Of a stretch of 64,000 nucleotides of DNA, positions 52,186 to 60,965 are shown one piece after another. The position numbers were made by a program, and so were the translations under genes. Every line of letters starts with the position of its first letter. Position 1 is the first letter of the stretch. This DNA comes from Gymnogyps californianus (lineage: Eukaryota; Chordata; Aves; Accipitriformes; Cathartidae): NCBI RefSeq assembly GCF_018139145.2, contig NC_059487.1:5539792-5603791 (forward strand). Reading direction: 5' to 3'. A model generated the notes under the pieces. The model saw only the letters and a program-made list of their open reading frames with translations, made no database searches and was not told where the DNA came from.

Positions 52186-53604
52186 AACCAAAAACAGAAA
52201 CCAGTCTGAATAAAACTACAATAGACCAGGTTTTTTTTTTAATATTTTTCATATCATAAGCAGGATTTGAAATTGATCCCTTCAGAACTTTACATGAAAT
52301 AAAAACAATTTTTTTTCCGCTGCTGCAATGTTTTGATTTCAACACAGTTGAATCAGTAAAAACCAAAGATCGTTTTCTGATGCATGACTAATATCCACAA
52401 TATTTAAAACTGCAAGCACCATGCTGTTCATTACAATCTTGTTATTACTGTTAATTTATAAACTAATACAAACTTAAAATGCATCCGGCCAGCAGTGCCA
52501 GCTATCCTAAAAGGAAACTAAAAAATAAGTTTTCATTTTGGTATTTTTGTCAGTGCAACGTAAATCCTTTTACTGACCTGCAGGAGGAAAAAAAAAAGTA
52601 ATAAAAACACCCATAAGACTCCAAACTACTACTACTATACAACTGCAAATAAATTTTGGCTAAAACTTTCACTCGCTGCATAGGGAAGCAGAGAAGCAGA
52701 TTACAAATCATTGCAAAAGAATACACTTAAAAGTTGCAGTATGTCTTCTTAAAACAAAGTTTTAGTTTTATATGCTTTTCCAGCCCACTCATCCCCTGCT
52801 ACCACTGAGAAACCTAACCTCAGTGGCGACACGGAGCCCTCGCTGCTATTGCAACTTGACTCGTAAGGAGGAGGCTTTTTTTTTTTCTCTTTATTTACCG
52901 AAAATCAAGGGGCAGTTGTTTCTTAAGAGGAACTGGTATCTCGTCCGTCCTTCGCTTCCTGAGTGTACAATCAGAAGGGAAACTATATGGCCAAGCCTAG
53001 CCACTCCAGGCTGGGAATTGTCCTGAAGGAAAGAGCTTCGCTGCCACTTTAAGGCATGGAGTAGGCTCTAGTGACCGATGAGAGTTTTTCCCTGTTAAGT
53101 TTAGGTTTGTCAATGCCATTCAGGCGTTTTTGCTTCTGCCCCAACAAACAAAAACCAAAATGAAAACTAAAAAAACAAAAATACAACTTAAAAGTGCACC
53201 AGATATACAAAGTTGGGTTTTTTTCTAATGCAAAATGCCCATAACTTTTTTTCCTTAAGTATCTCTTTAATACCAAACAAACCGTATAACCAGCCTGCTG
53301 AAATGTTATTTTGTTTTTGTGTTTTTTTTCTCCTGTGCGGTTTGAAGTAGCAGATATTTACAAGCTAACAACCATAAAAGAAAATAAGAGAGCAAAACCA
53401 ACGAACAAAACTGCACAAGCAGTAAAAAGTTTGATAACTTGTGATGCTTTTCTTATCGATGAAACAAAACAACAACAGAAATCTATGATCGATGATCAAC
53501 ATGCTATAGTTAAACAAGAAAATGGTACAAAATAGAAATTATTACCATACATGTCCAGCATGCAGGATTAATATTTTTAATGCAGATTTTCGTATTTTTC
53601 TATA

Positions 53605-53945
53605 TAATCAAGCAGGCAATAAAACTGATGAGTTTTTTTTCTTTCTTTCTTTCATTCTTTCTTTCTTTCCTTTCTTAGATTGAATGTCCCATCTGAGTCC
53701 TGTAACTTATTTCTCAAAGCAGGCAATATATGAAGAGTTTGCATATATTGTCCTTTTTATTTATTCTCTTTTTCCAAGCAGGTAAATTGTGCATGAGATG
53801 GTGCTGTATATGTCCTCTCTCTTCCCAAGCAGGCAGTATGTTATAGATGGCTTGTTCATTGTCCTTTTTTATTATTATTCTCTTAAAGTCCATCTCGTTC
53901 TGCAAGCAAGCGATCTATAAAACGCTTCACTTGTCCTTTTCTCCT
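53605..53945 (-). repeat. Degenerate tandem repeat array in the MAFB 3' UTR
   Basis: Five related units start at 53609, 53716, 53776, 53827 and 53904. On the plus strand each opens with CAAGCAGGCAAT or a close variant; the later four close about 25-35 bases on with TTGTCC or TGTCC, and three of these four run into a T-rich TTTTTATTATTCTC-like spacer. A partial sixth start (CAAGCAGACAGATGG) lies at 54117. Unit spacing is 51-106 bases. In the mRNA sense a unit reads GGACAAT ... ATTGCCTGCTTG, so its conserved ends are partly complementary. The second unit folds into a 9-bp perfect stem (arms 53724-53732 and 53742-53750), and the fifth into CAAG/CTTG plus AAGCG/CGCTT stems. Units 3 and 4 fold only weakly. 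Confidence 0.75.
53633..53686. repeat. (CTTT)n pyrimidine microsatellite
   Basis: A run of CTTT repeats with one CATT interruption lies within the predicted MAFB 3' UTR. In the transcript it would be a GAAA-rich purine tract. Confidence 0.9.
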
Positions 53946-54234
53946 TTGCCTCTGTCTCTGCCCCTCTCTCTAACTCGCAAACGAAAGTCGAAAAGTTGCA
54001 CTTTACCTCTCCCGTCCCCACCCCCAGCCTACTTTTCCCACAGCTACTCTAGAAGACTGGATGCTGCAAAAAAAAAAAATCAAGTCTCTTTTTTTCTCTC
54101 CTTCTTTCTCTCTAGTCAAGCAGACAGATGGATGGAGATGTCAGAGGAGGATGGGAGCGGGGGGGGAAGGTGACGGGGGTCAGGTTTGGGGGTGGGGTTT
54201 TTTTGTTTGTTTTTTAATTATTTTTGTTAAGCAC

Positions 54235-55170
54235 TCACATGAAGAACTCGGGGGAAGACGGGTTGTCACTGGTGGAGCCGGCCTCTCTGAAGCCATTGCT
54301 GGCAAGTTTCTCACACTTGAGCTTGTAGGCGTCTCTCTCTCTGGCGAGCCGGGTCACTTCTTGCTTGAGCTGTTCCACCTGCTGAATGAGCTGGGTCTTT
54401 TCGTTCTCCAGGTGGTGTTTCTGCTGGACACGTTTATACCTGCAGGACTGGGCATAGCCCCTGTTCTTCAAGGTCCTCCTCTTCTGCTTGAGGCGGATCA
54501 CCTCGTCTTTGGTGAAGCCTCGGAGGTGCCTGTTGAGCTCCCTCACAGACATGGAGACCAGCTGATCATCTGAGAACCGGTCCTCCACGCTGCTGGAGGG
54601 GGGATGCTGCTGGTGAGAGTTCTGGAGCTGCTGGGAGGAGCTGGAGGAGGTGGAGGGAGTGGGAGAGGCCTGGTGGTGATGATGGTGGTGGTGGTGAGGG
54701 TGCCCGCTGCCGGCCAGGTCTTCGTGAGTGACCGCGGGGTACTGGTGGTGGTGTTGGTGATGGTGGTGATGGTGGTGATGGTGGGCCCGGAAGCTCTCGA
54801 AGCCTTGCAGCTGCTGGGACACCTGGTGGGACCCAATGAGGGCTTCGACAGCGTCCTCTGGGGTGAGGTTCAGCGCCTCGGGGTTCATCTGCTGGTAGCT
54901 GTTGGCCATCCAGTACAGGTCCTCCAAGTGGGTCTTCTGCTCGGTGGGGCTGAAGCTGGGCGAGGAGGGCACGGAGCTGCAGGGCGTGCTGATGGGGGTG
55001 GAGGAGACGGAGCCGGCAGGCTGCAGGCGGGTGCAGTGCCTGCCCGAGCGGTCGTTCCTGCCCAGGGGCTCCTTCTTCACGTCGAACTTCATCAGGTCGA
55101 AGTCGTTGACATACTCCATGGCCAGGGGGCTAGTGGGCAGCTCGGCTCCGATGCTGAGCTCTCCGGCCAT
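54235..55170 (-). CDS. MAFB: MAFB, large Maf bZIP transcription factor (single exon)
   Basis: A complete 311-codon frame runs from ATG (55168-55170) to TGA (54235-54237). The start has G at -3 and +4, a good Kozak context. The frame stays open upstream but only through a GTG, so this ATG is the natural start and gives the expected N-terminus ([20 protein letters not shown]). Domains in order: acidic/Ser-Thr-Pro-rich transactivation region (about 1-115) containing the Maf N-terminal motif (about 77-114, LEDLYWM...[13 protein letters not shown]); two histidine runs (130-138 and 159-166); a Ser/Gln linker; the Maf extended homology region (about 196-225); a basic region with NRGYAQSCR at 236-244; and a leucine zipper with heptads L254, L261, L268, L275, Y282, L289. 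The Tyr and Ala of the basic motif are Maf hallmarks. The protein acts in the nucleus as a dimer on MARE DNA. MAFA and c-MAF are the alternatives; the N-terminus and the C-terminus ending SSPEFFM fit MAFB best. No frameshift or missing residue is seen. Confidence 0.98.
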   Translation of the reverse strand: MAGELSIGAELPTSPLAMEYVNDFDLMKFDVKKEPLGRNDRSGRHCTRLQPAGSVSSTPISTPCSSVPSSPSFSPTEQKTHLEDLYWMANSYQQMNPEALNLTPEDAVEALIGSHQVSQQLQGFESFRAHHHHHHHHHQHHHQYPAVTHEDLAGSGHPHHHHHHHHQASPTPSTSSSSSQQLQNSHQQHPPSSSVEDRFSDDQLVSMSVRELNRHLRGFTKDEVIRLKQKRRTLKNRGYAQSCRYKRVQQKHHLENEKTQLIQQVEQLKQEVTRLARERDAYKLKCEKLASNGFREAGSTSDNPSSPEFFM

Positions 55171-55889
55171 CGCTGTCTTGCGGGCACCTCTCCCGGCGGA
55201 GGGGGCTGGAGACCTCACTCCAGCGCGCAGCCTGGCAGAGGGCTGGCCGCGCTCCCTTATTCCAAATCAACTTTGGCTTCGCTTTCTCGCTTCCTTTCCT
55301 CTGCTCCCCCTCCACCGCCGCCGCCGCCTCCTTCTCCCGGCTTCTGGGGCTTCTTCAGTCCGGAGCAACAAAGCCAAGGACGAGCCGGCACCCGGGGCCG
55401 CCTGGATGTCTCCTGTCTTTTTGTATCAGCGTTTGCAACGCACCGCAGGCTGCAGCAGCTCCTGGCACTTAGACACCCGGTCGCAAGGAGAAAGGAGCAG
55501 TAGCAGGAAGGGCAAAAGCAAAACAAAACAAAGATGCTGCCTTCGGGTCTGTGCAGGAAGAAGAAGAACGGTGCAAAACGTCTAGCCCGTGCCCCCGTCT
55601 GCGTTTTGTAAGTCCGGAGCCTTCTCCCCGCGGTAGCAGAGCACCGGAGTCTGCCGCAACTTTCCAGTCCGAGCAGGCGGCCGGGGGAGCGCACTGGCTA
55701 TTCGGCGGCGGCGGCTGGGCTTTGCACGGGAGTTTTCGCTGGCTCTGGCAGCGCAGGGGAAGGGGAGGGAAGAGGGGGAGGAAGGAGGGGAAGGAGGAGG
55801 AAGAAAAAAAAAAAAAAGGAGGAGAGGGGGACGAGAAAAACCCAGGTCTCCGCTGTAGCTGCCGCCTCCAGCGCTCGTTGTGCAGCTGT
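55171..55889 (-). other. MAFB: MAFB 5' untranslated region (predicted)
   Basis: This is the stretch between the predicted transcription start (about 55889, roughly 30 bases downstream of the TATA-like box) and the MAFB start codon. It is GC-rich near the promoter, with a purine/pyrimidine-biased tract at 55748-55835. I found no CAT trinucleotide on the plus strand anywhere in it, so the leader of about 719 nt contains no upstream AUG. No splice-site pair is needed to reach the CDS. The 5' end is inferred from promoter motifs, not from transcript data. Confidence 0.6.
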
Positions 55890-55914
55890 GATTCGCAGCG
55901 CAGCCCCCCTTGGC

Positions 55915-55922
55915 TTCTTATA
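55915..55922 (-). promoter_or_regulatory. MAFB: TATA-like box of the MAFB promoter
   Basis: The minus strand reads TATAAGAA here, embedded in otherwise GC-rich promoter DNA, 745 bases upstream of the start codon. This predicts a start site near 55885-55892; a pyrimidine-C-A step at 55889 fits. It is oriented toward MAFB and is the only TATA-like sequence in the GC-rich region just upstream of the gene. Confidence 0.7.
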
Positions 55923-55973
55923 CGGCCGTGCCCGCCGAGAGCGCGGCGGGGGCCGGGGCCGGCGGCGGCCGCG

Positions 55974-55978
55974 CCAAT
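55974..55978 (+). promoter_or_regulatory. MAFB: CCAAT box (NF-Y type) of the MAFB promoter
   Basis: CCAAT on the plus strand, flanked as GCGCCAATGG, lies about 52 bases upstream of the TATA-like box and about 85-90 bases upstream of the predicted start. That is the usual NF-Y position. It is inverted relative to the gene, which is common for NF-Y sites. Confidence 0.6.
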
Positions 55979-56171
55979 GGCAGCGCGGCGGCGGGGCCGG
56001 GCCGGGCGGGCGGCGGGGGCGGCGGGGCCGGGCGGCGGCGGCGGCGGCGGCGGCGGCGGGGGCGGGCCGCGCCGTGACAGCTCCGCAGCGCCAGCTGAGC
56101 GGCCGCCGCTCCCAGCCCCGCTCCTGCGGGCGCTCCCCGCTCGCTCCCCCCTCCCGCACCATCGCCTCCTC

Positions 56172-56197
56172 TTTTATTTATTTATTTATTTATTTCC
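56172..56197. repeat. (TTTA)n microsatellite
   Basis: About five TTTA units directly upstream of the MAFB promoter CpG island, followed by a C-rich (CCCCCA)n-like run (56198-56216). Confidence 0.95.
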
Positions 56198-56219
56198 ACC
56201 CCCACCCCCACCCCCCCTT

Positions 56220-58110
56220 TTCGGCCTCTGCAATCCACAAAGGAGGAGGGCTCGGGGCCATCCTGCCCGTCCCTTTGTTCTAAATATAACAAAAGTCCCT
56301 TTTTGCCCGCTGCCGTCCCGTAGCAAATTTCAAGGCAGCCAGCTCCCCCCCCCCGTCCCACGCACAAGCATCGCCCCTTCCAACTTTATGTAAGCGTCCC
56401 CGATGCGAAGGTACCGTGGAAAAAAAACGGCCACGAACGCGCACCGGGTCCGGCAGGGGAGCGAGCGCTGGGGCTGCGGGGTGGTGCCGAGGGGGATGCG
56501 CTGGGACCCGGGAGTGAGGGAAGCACCGGCTCGGCAAGGCTGTCAGCTCTCCTTATACAACCGGGGAAATCCTCCCGGTTACAGGAAGCAAATCTCTCCC
56601 TAAAGTAAAGCAAAGGCATTGACACAGACAATTGCAAATATTAGGGAGAGAAGGGAGAAAATATAATTACATTTCAGTTCTGAGGGGACCGTGTTTGCTT
56701 TCCTCTGCTGTTCTCTGAGTGAGTGACTGCATGCAAAGGAGTACTCGGCTTGTAAGGGTTTTAGTTTCTTTTTTTTTTTTTTGGTCCGGTAACAGGAATT
56801 TTTTTTTTTTGAACATTTTGTAACGATTAAGGGAGATTAGGGCTTCTTTTTACACTGTTTTTACGCTCAAACAGACAGAAAGTGCGACCCCAAGTGTCCG
56901 TTTGAAGAATAACAGCTACTTTTCACGGGGAAAAAACACCCGGAAAAAAGGGGACGGGCGGGCGGGAGCGGAGCCGAGCGGAGCGGCGCGGGAGCGGCAG
57001 CGGCAGCGGGAGCGGGAGCGGGAGCGGGGCTGCCGCGGTCCCGGCCCGGCCGCACCGCTCCGGAGCTGCGCCTCCGCCCCCTGCACCTCAGCATCTCCCA
57101 TATTCCCCCCCTCACCCCAATTTATTTAGCCAAAAGAACAAAAAAAGTTCAAGATCTGTCTGCTTTTCAGAAATTAATTAGGAGGGAACTGCCTTTCTGG
57201 AGCTGGGACATCACTGCGAAAGTCCCCAGGCGGAGACACCCCCCCCCCGGCGTCGGTCCCTCCCTGCCCGACCAGAGCGCCATACGCGGGGCGATGCCCG
57301 CAGCCCGGCCCCGCTTGTCCCGCTCCTCCACATCTCCGCGGAGCCAGCCGCGGCCGCGCAGAGAACCGAGCAGGCAAAAGTCGCGCAAAGCCCGTGTCCC
57401 GTCCCCCGTCCCCCCCAAAAAAATAAATTCTAGGTGTCCCTCCGGCAGCGGGCTGGAGGGAGGAGGTGAAACCAGGGAGGGGGAGTTGGATGAAATCCCC
57501 CTTCGCAATACAAGCGCTCCGGGGCTTAATTTCTTGCGGCAGTGCCTCATTTGAGTTTTTCCCCACGACATTTGGAGGGGACGTCACTCCCAGTCAATAG
57601 CGCCTGAGAGCGCTCAGCTCCGGTGCTCCCCACTCCCCGCGGGTGCGCGAGTGAGTCTCTCCGCACCCCGATCCCGGCTGAAGCGGGGCTGCTCTCCCGG
57701 CATCACGCAGACCTCCCTCCGCAGGTTGCCCTGCTCTAAACGCGGGTGTGGGAGGACACGCGTGGAACCCTTCCGCCCCGGGCGCTCCCCGCGCCCTGCG
57801 TCCCCCGTGGGCAACGCAGCCCCGGCGGTGCTGGGGGCTCAGGGGTCCGGACGGGCACCGAGAGGCCGGTGTCCCGTCAGTGCCAGATTTGGGAAATCGC
57901 AGTCTTTTCGCTGTTAACGAGCAGCCCCGAGGCACGGAGAGGCGGAGGGGTCCGCCGTGCGCGGTGCCCCTCCGCGGAGAGGCCGGGGCCGGGCGGGGGG
58001 ACACGGCCACCCCGGGGGAGCAGATTGGGAGAGGAGCTCGGCGGTCCCCGTCCGGCAACTGCTGCCTCCCTGGGGCCTTGGGGAGAGCCGAGAGCCGCCC
58101 GTGTGGGTCC
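56220..58110. promoter_or_regulatory. MAFB upstream flank with CpG-rich patches
   Basis: No supported gene. CpG-rich patches alternate with AT-rich ones: about 56390-56560, 56945-57080 (with a GGGAGC hexamer array) and 57230-58100. The AT-rich patch at 56640-56900 contains GCATGCAAAGG and poly-T tracts. The long frames on both strands (57594-58233) are GC-driven artefacts. The region is probably promoter-proximal regulatory DNA. Confidence 0.5.
56960..57029. repeat. Degenerate (GGGAGC)n / (GAGCGG)n hexamer array
   Basis: Tandem GAGCGG, GGCAGC and GGGAGC units occur in one purine-rich, CpG-containing run. Confidence 0.85.
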
Positions 58111-58625
58111 GCTGTAGTTATTATTTATGAGGTCCTGGAAGCTGCTTGGGGAGAGCTTTATTTTCACCTGCACGTTAAACGTTATCGTTGCCAGCGAGGG
58201 AAAGGGGACCCTGGCGAGCGCTTGGGAAGCTAGGATGCAGCCCTGCAAAATGTGCCATTAGACGGATAATACTTTCTTACTCTCATAATTACTGAGGTAT
58301 ATTCACAAGGTGGAGCTACTGAAAGGCGGAGGAAGCATTGATCTGATTATCTCCCTGTCCATACACACTCTGTCCCTTTTCTTAATCTTTTAAGCTGTGA
58401 ATTACAGATTGGTTCTGCGTGTCCATACTCATCGTCGTAAAATTTCGGGGCACTTTCTAGGTCCGTTTCTTTGCTCTTCCATCCCTCGCTCCCCTTTACA
58501 AAATACATCCCACAAAACTTGGCGTCACGCGGCTGGCTAAAGTAAGAGCCGCTTTGTGCCCCGAAGCCCCAGTTAAAGGCCAATTTTGTTTATTGTAGAG
58601 CTTTTAATTCAGCCACCAAAGATTG
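58110..58625. promoter_or_regulatory. Candidate conserved element about 2.2-2.7 kb upstream of the MAFB start
   Basis: An AT-richer island between two CpG-rich blocks, free of simple repeats. It contains TTATTATTTATGAGG, CACGTTAAACGTTATCGTTG, TTGATCTGATTATC and TTGTTTATTGTAGAGC-type words. Its minus strand carries a 78-codon frame (58347-58583) of balanced composition but with no ATG at its start. This texture fits a promoter-proximal enhancer; conservation is not visible here. Confidence 0.35.
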
Positions 58626-58647
58626 TTCTCGCTGGAATTTATATGTT

Positions 58648-58662
58648 GGGGGGGGGGGGGGG
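58648..58662 (+). repeat. Poly-G tract
   Basis: About 15 consecutive G between ATGTT and ATGTTCC. Confidence 0.85.
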
Positions 58663-58769
58663 ATGTTCCTCCGTCCGATCTATTTTTTTTTAATAAGGAT
58701 TGGGGAAGAAATAACGTTGCTGGAGCAGAAGAAGAGGATTCCTGGGCTGAGCAGCCCAGCCAGGCAGCC

Positions 58770-59060
58770 CAGCAGGAGTTTCCCTTCCGCGGGGAGAAGC
58801 CGCCGAGCCGCGGAGCCGGGCGGCCGCGGGCGCGGTGCTGCGCGCAGGGGGAGCTCCGCGCACCCCGGCCCTATGCGGCCGCCCGCACCCTCAAAGCCTC
58901 CGCGGGGCAAAGCGGCGGCCCCGGCGGCTGCCGGCTTCTGCGGAAAGGGTTTCCCGTCCCCTCCGCGCCCGCGGAGGGAAAGTACCGCCGTTGAGGGGGT
59001 GGTGGAGGGGGAAGAGGCACCCACCTGCCCGGCATCGCAGCGCCGGGGCACAGCTCGCCT
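58770..59060. promoter_or_regulatory. CpG-rich island upstream of MAFB
   Basis: Short, very CpG-dense block (for example GCCGCCGAGCCGCGG) with low-complexity open frames on both strands and no recognised protein. Confidence 0.5.
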
Positions 59061-60285
59061 CCCCTCTAAGCCTTCCGAGCAATTTTTATCTAATTGCGAC
59101 CTTCTCCCTACACCCGAAAGCTCCTAATCGAGTAGCTTTAATTTTTTTTTCTTTCTATTTTTTAAGATCCGTTTTTTGAAGGTTAGTTTCGAGTAAAGAA
59201 TGACTTCTTCCCGCTCTTCCTCCTGTCCTCTCTCCCTTTCGCAAACTCCTAGCCAAAATCGGGAAGAGTTCAAAGGAAACGATAGTGTCATTTCAGATCA
59301 GCTCCATCCGGCGTGTCCGCCCAGGGCAGGGCAGTGGGGGTCCTCGAGCCACTGAAATTTGAAAGCTCGCCCTTAAAACTGGAGCCTATAGATACCTATA
59401 TGTGTGTGGTTTGGTAGGGCTTCTGCCTGAATCGGAGGGGTGACATTTAGAAAGGGAATCGTATTATGGTGGCATCCCAATCCCCAATTCCTAGAAACAG
59501 CAGGTCTAGGTAACTGATAAAAAATAAGACGACTGTTATATATGTATTTTCCACGCTACTGGTTCTCTGAGAAGCGCTCCTCGTTTTTGGTACCTGACTG
59601 CTACTTTCCCCCCAGAATTAGCTTTTTCACCCCATAACATTAGTGGAATATGTTGTCTGAAATGGGAGTTTTGTTAACTAACACCCAAACCGAAATCACC
59701 CATGGCTGGCAGCCGGCACTGAGGGAGGAAAAGGGCATCACTTTCCTAATTCTTACCTCCCCTCGCTTGATTTTTAATTTCCCAAACTGCAGGCAGACGC
59801 CGTGCCGTTTGTCAGGATTTTTTTCCCCTGTGTAAGCAGCGAGGGACCTGGTTAATCATCTATCGCAGATACATGTGCATGAGAAAGAAAAGTGTTGATG
59901 TTTGCTTGTTCGGGCTGATGGGAATGGCCCACGAATTTAGGATTAAATTACTAATGGTAATCATAAGTCTTTGTTTCCTCTCTCTCTCTCTCTCTCTTTT
60001 TTCTGCGGGGATTGTCAAAGTAAAGCGTGCAACATTCTCTGGACAAAGTCTGCACAGCAGCTTTGCGGTATAAAATAAGCTGTTGTACCCTCCTGGGTTA
60101 ACTGGGATCTCTTCAGATTTTAGCCTGAACCAGTTAAGAGCGGGGCAAATCCCAGTACTAACTTTAGACACGTTTTCACAGGTGGATCTGTGAGAAGGGA
60201 GTGGAGCAACACTTCAGAAGGGTAGGTTTTGTGGGGGTATTTTTCTTCCCCGAGGCTTCGCAGTGTCCAGCATTAAATCCCCGCT
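59061..60285. other. Gene-free stretch
   Basis: No supported gene. A (CT)n microsatellite lies at 59979-59997. The rest is ordinary AT-rich upstream flank. Confidence 0.5.
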
Positions 60286-60289
60286 TGAG

Positions 60290-60965
60290 GAGGGGGGGGG
60301 CGGGTATGTGCGGGCGGCGGAGTTGGGGTTTGCTCGGTCGCGGGGGGGGTCTTGCAGAATAAGTGCACCCGGACGGGTATTGCTATACGGGACGGCGTAA
60401 TTTAGGGGGTTGATTTGAACGCACCAGGTTTAATTAAAACCGTGACCTCGCCTGTGTCGATAGCGGGGGGGCTGGGTGCGGAGCTGCTCCCCGGCGCAGG
60501 GAGGTGTCACCGGCCCGTCGCGGCTCCCCCCCGGAGCGGTGCCCGTCCCCGAGCCCCCTCCGCCGGCGCTGGGCTCCCCCTCTCCAGCCAGCGCTGAACG
60601 CGGCTGCCGGCTTTGGGGGGGGTGTGGGGGGAGTGGGTGGACGGGGGTGGGGGCGCGACGGCTCCTGGAGGGGGCCGGGGGGGAATCCCGGAGGGCTGAG
60701 AGCGCGGAACGGGCCGCGGGGCACCGCACCAGCGCACGTTGGGAGTGATGCCCAGGCGAGGCTCCGCGTCCCTGCGAGCTGGGTGGATGCAGGACCCGGG
60801 GAGCGGGGATTTTTTTTTTTTTTTTTTCTTTTTTGGAGGGGGCAGTGGCCCCCTCAGTGCCCCCCGCTGCTCGGGGTTAGCCCGGGCCGGCAGCGCCGGG
60901 CGCAGAGCTGCAAGGATGCGCGGCCCGGGGGGGCTGGAGGGGGGGGTTGCTGCCGTGCCTTTCCT
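60290..60965. promoter_or_regulatory. Distal CpG-rich island upstream of MAFB
   Basis: GC- and CpG-rich block with several G-runs (60292-60300, 60342-60348, 60615-60655) and a 19-base poly-T (60810-60828). Open frames of 180-192 codons on both strands are Pro/Arg/Gly-rich and overlap, which indicates composition rather than coding. Confidence 0.5.

Larger units (their letters stand above)
52140..54234 (-). other. MAFB: MAFB 3' untranslated region (predicted)
   Basis: This AT-rich stretch of about 2.1 kb follows the MAFB stop codon and ends at an abrupt switch to GC-rich DNA near 52130. Its length fits the roughly 2 kb 3' UTR known for mammalian MAFB. Read as mRNA it contains many A/U-rich segments, a Pumilio-type UGUAAAUA (plus-strand 53355-53362), a (CTTT)n tract and the degenerate hairpin repeat array described separately. 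Candidate poly(A) signals occur at several positions; the most distal are ATTAAA hexamers at 52155-52160 and 52180-52185. Earlier AATAAA hexamers (52890-52895, 53756-53765, 53868-53873) would give shorter alternative 3' ends. The exact end is inferred. Confidence 0.6.
55600..56135. promoter_or_regulatory. CpG island over the MAFB promoter and upper leader
   Basis: Very GC-rich DNA with dense CpG spans the predicted start, the TATA-like and CCAAT boxes, and a (GGC)n tract at about 55985-56070. It ends sharply at a run of TTTA repeats (56172-56197). Island edges are by eye. Confidence 0.7.

Noticed and set aside
54604..55503. 299-codon plus-strand open frame antisense to MAFB
   Set aside because: It is the complement of the MAFB CDS and leader; its Val/Met-rich part is simply the reverse of the histidine codons.
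55551..56393. 280-codon plus-strand frame across the MAFB promoter
   Set aside because: Low-complexity poly-Gly/Ala translation over the CpG island; antisense to the leader and promoter.
58347..58583. 78-codon minus-strand frame of balanced, protein-like composition
   Set aside because: It begins at TTG just after a stop; the first ATG is 25 codons in. No splice or homology support, and the block looks regulatory.
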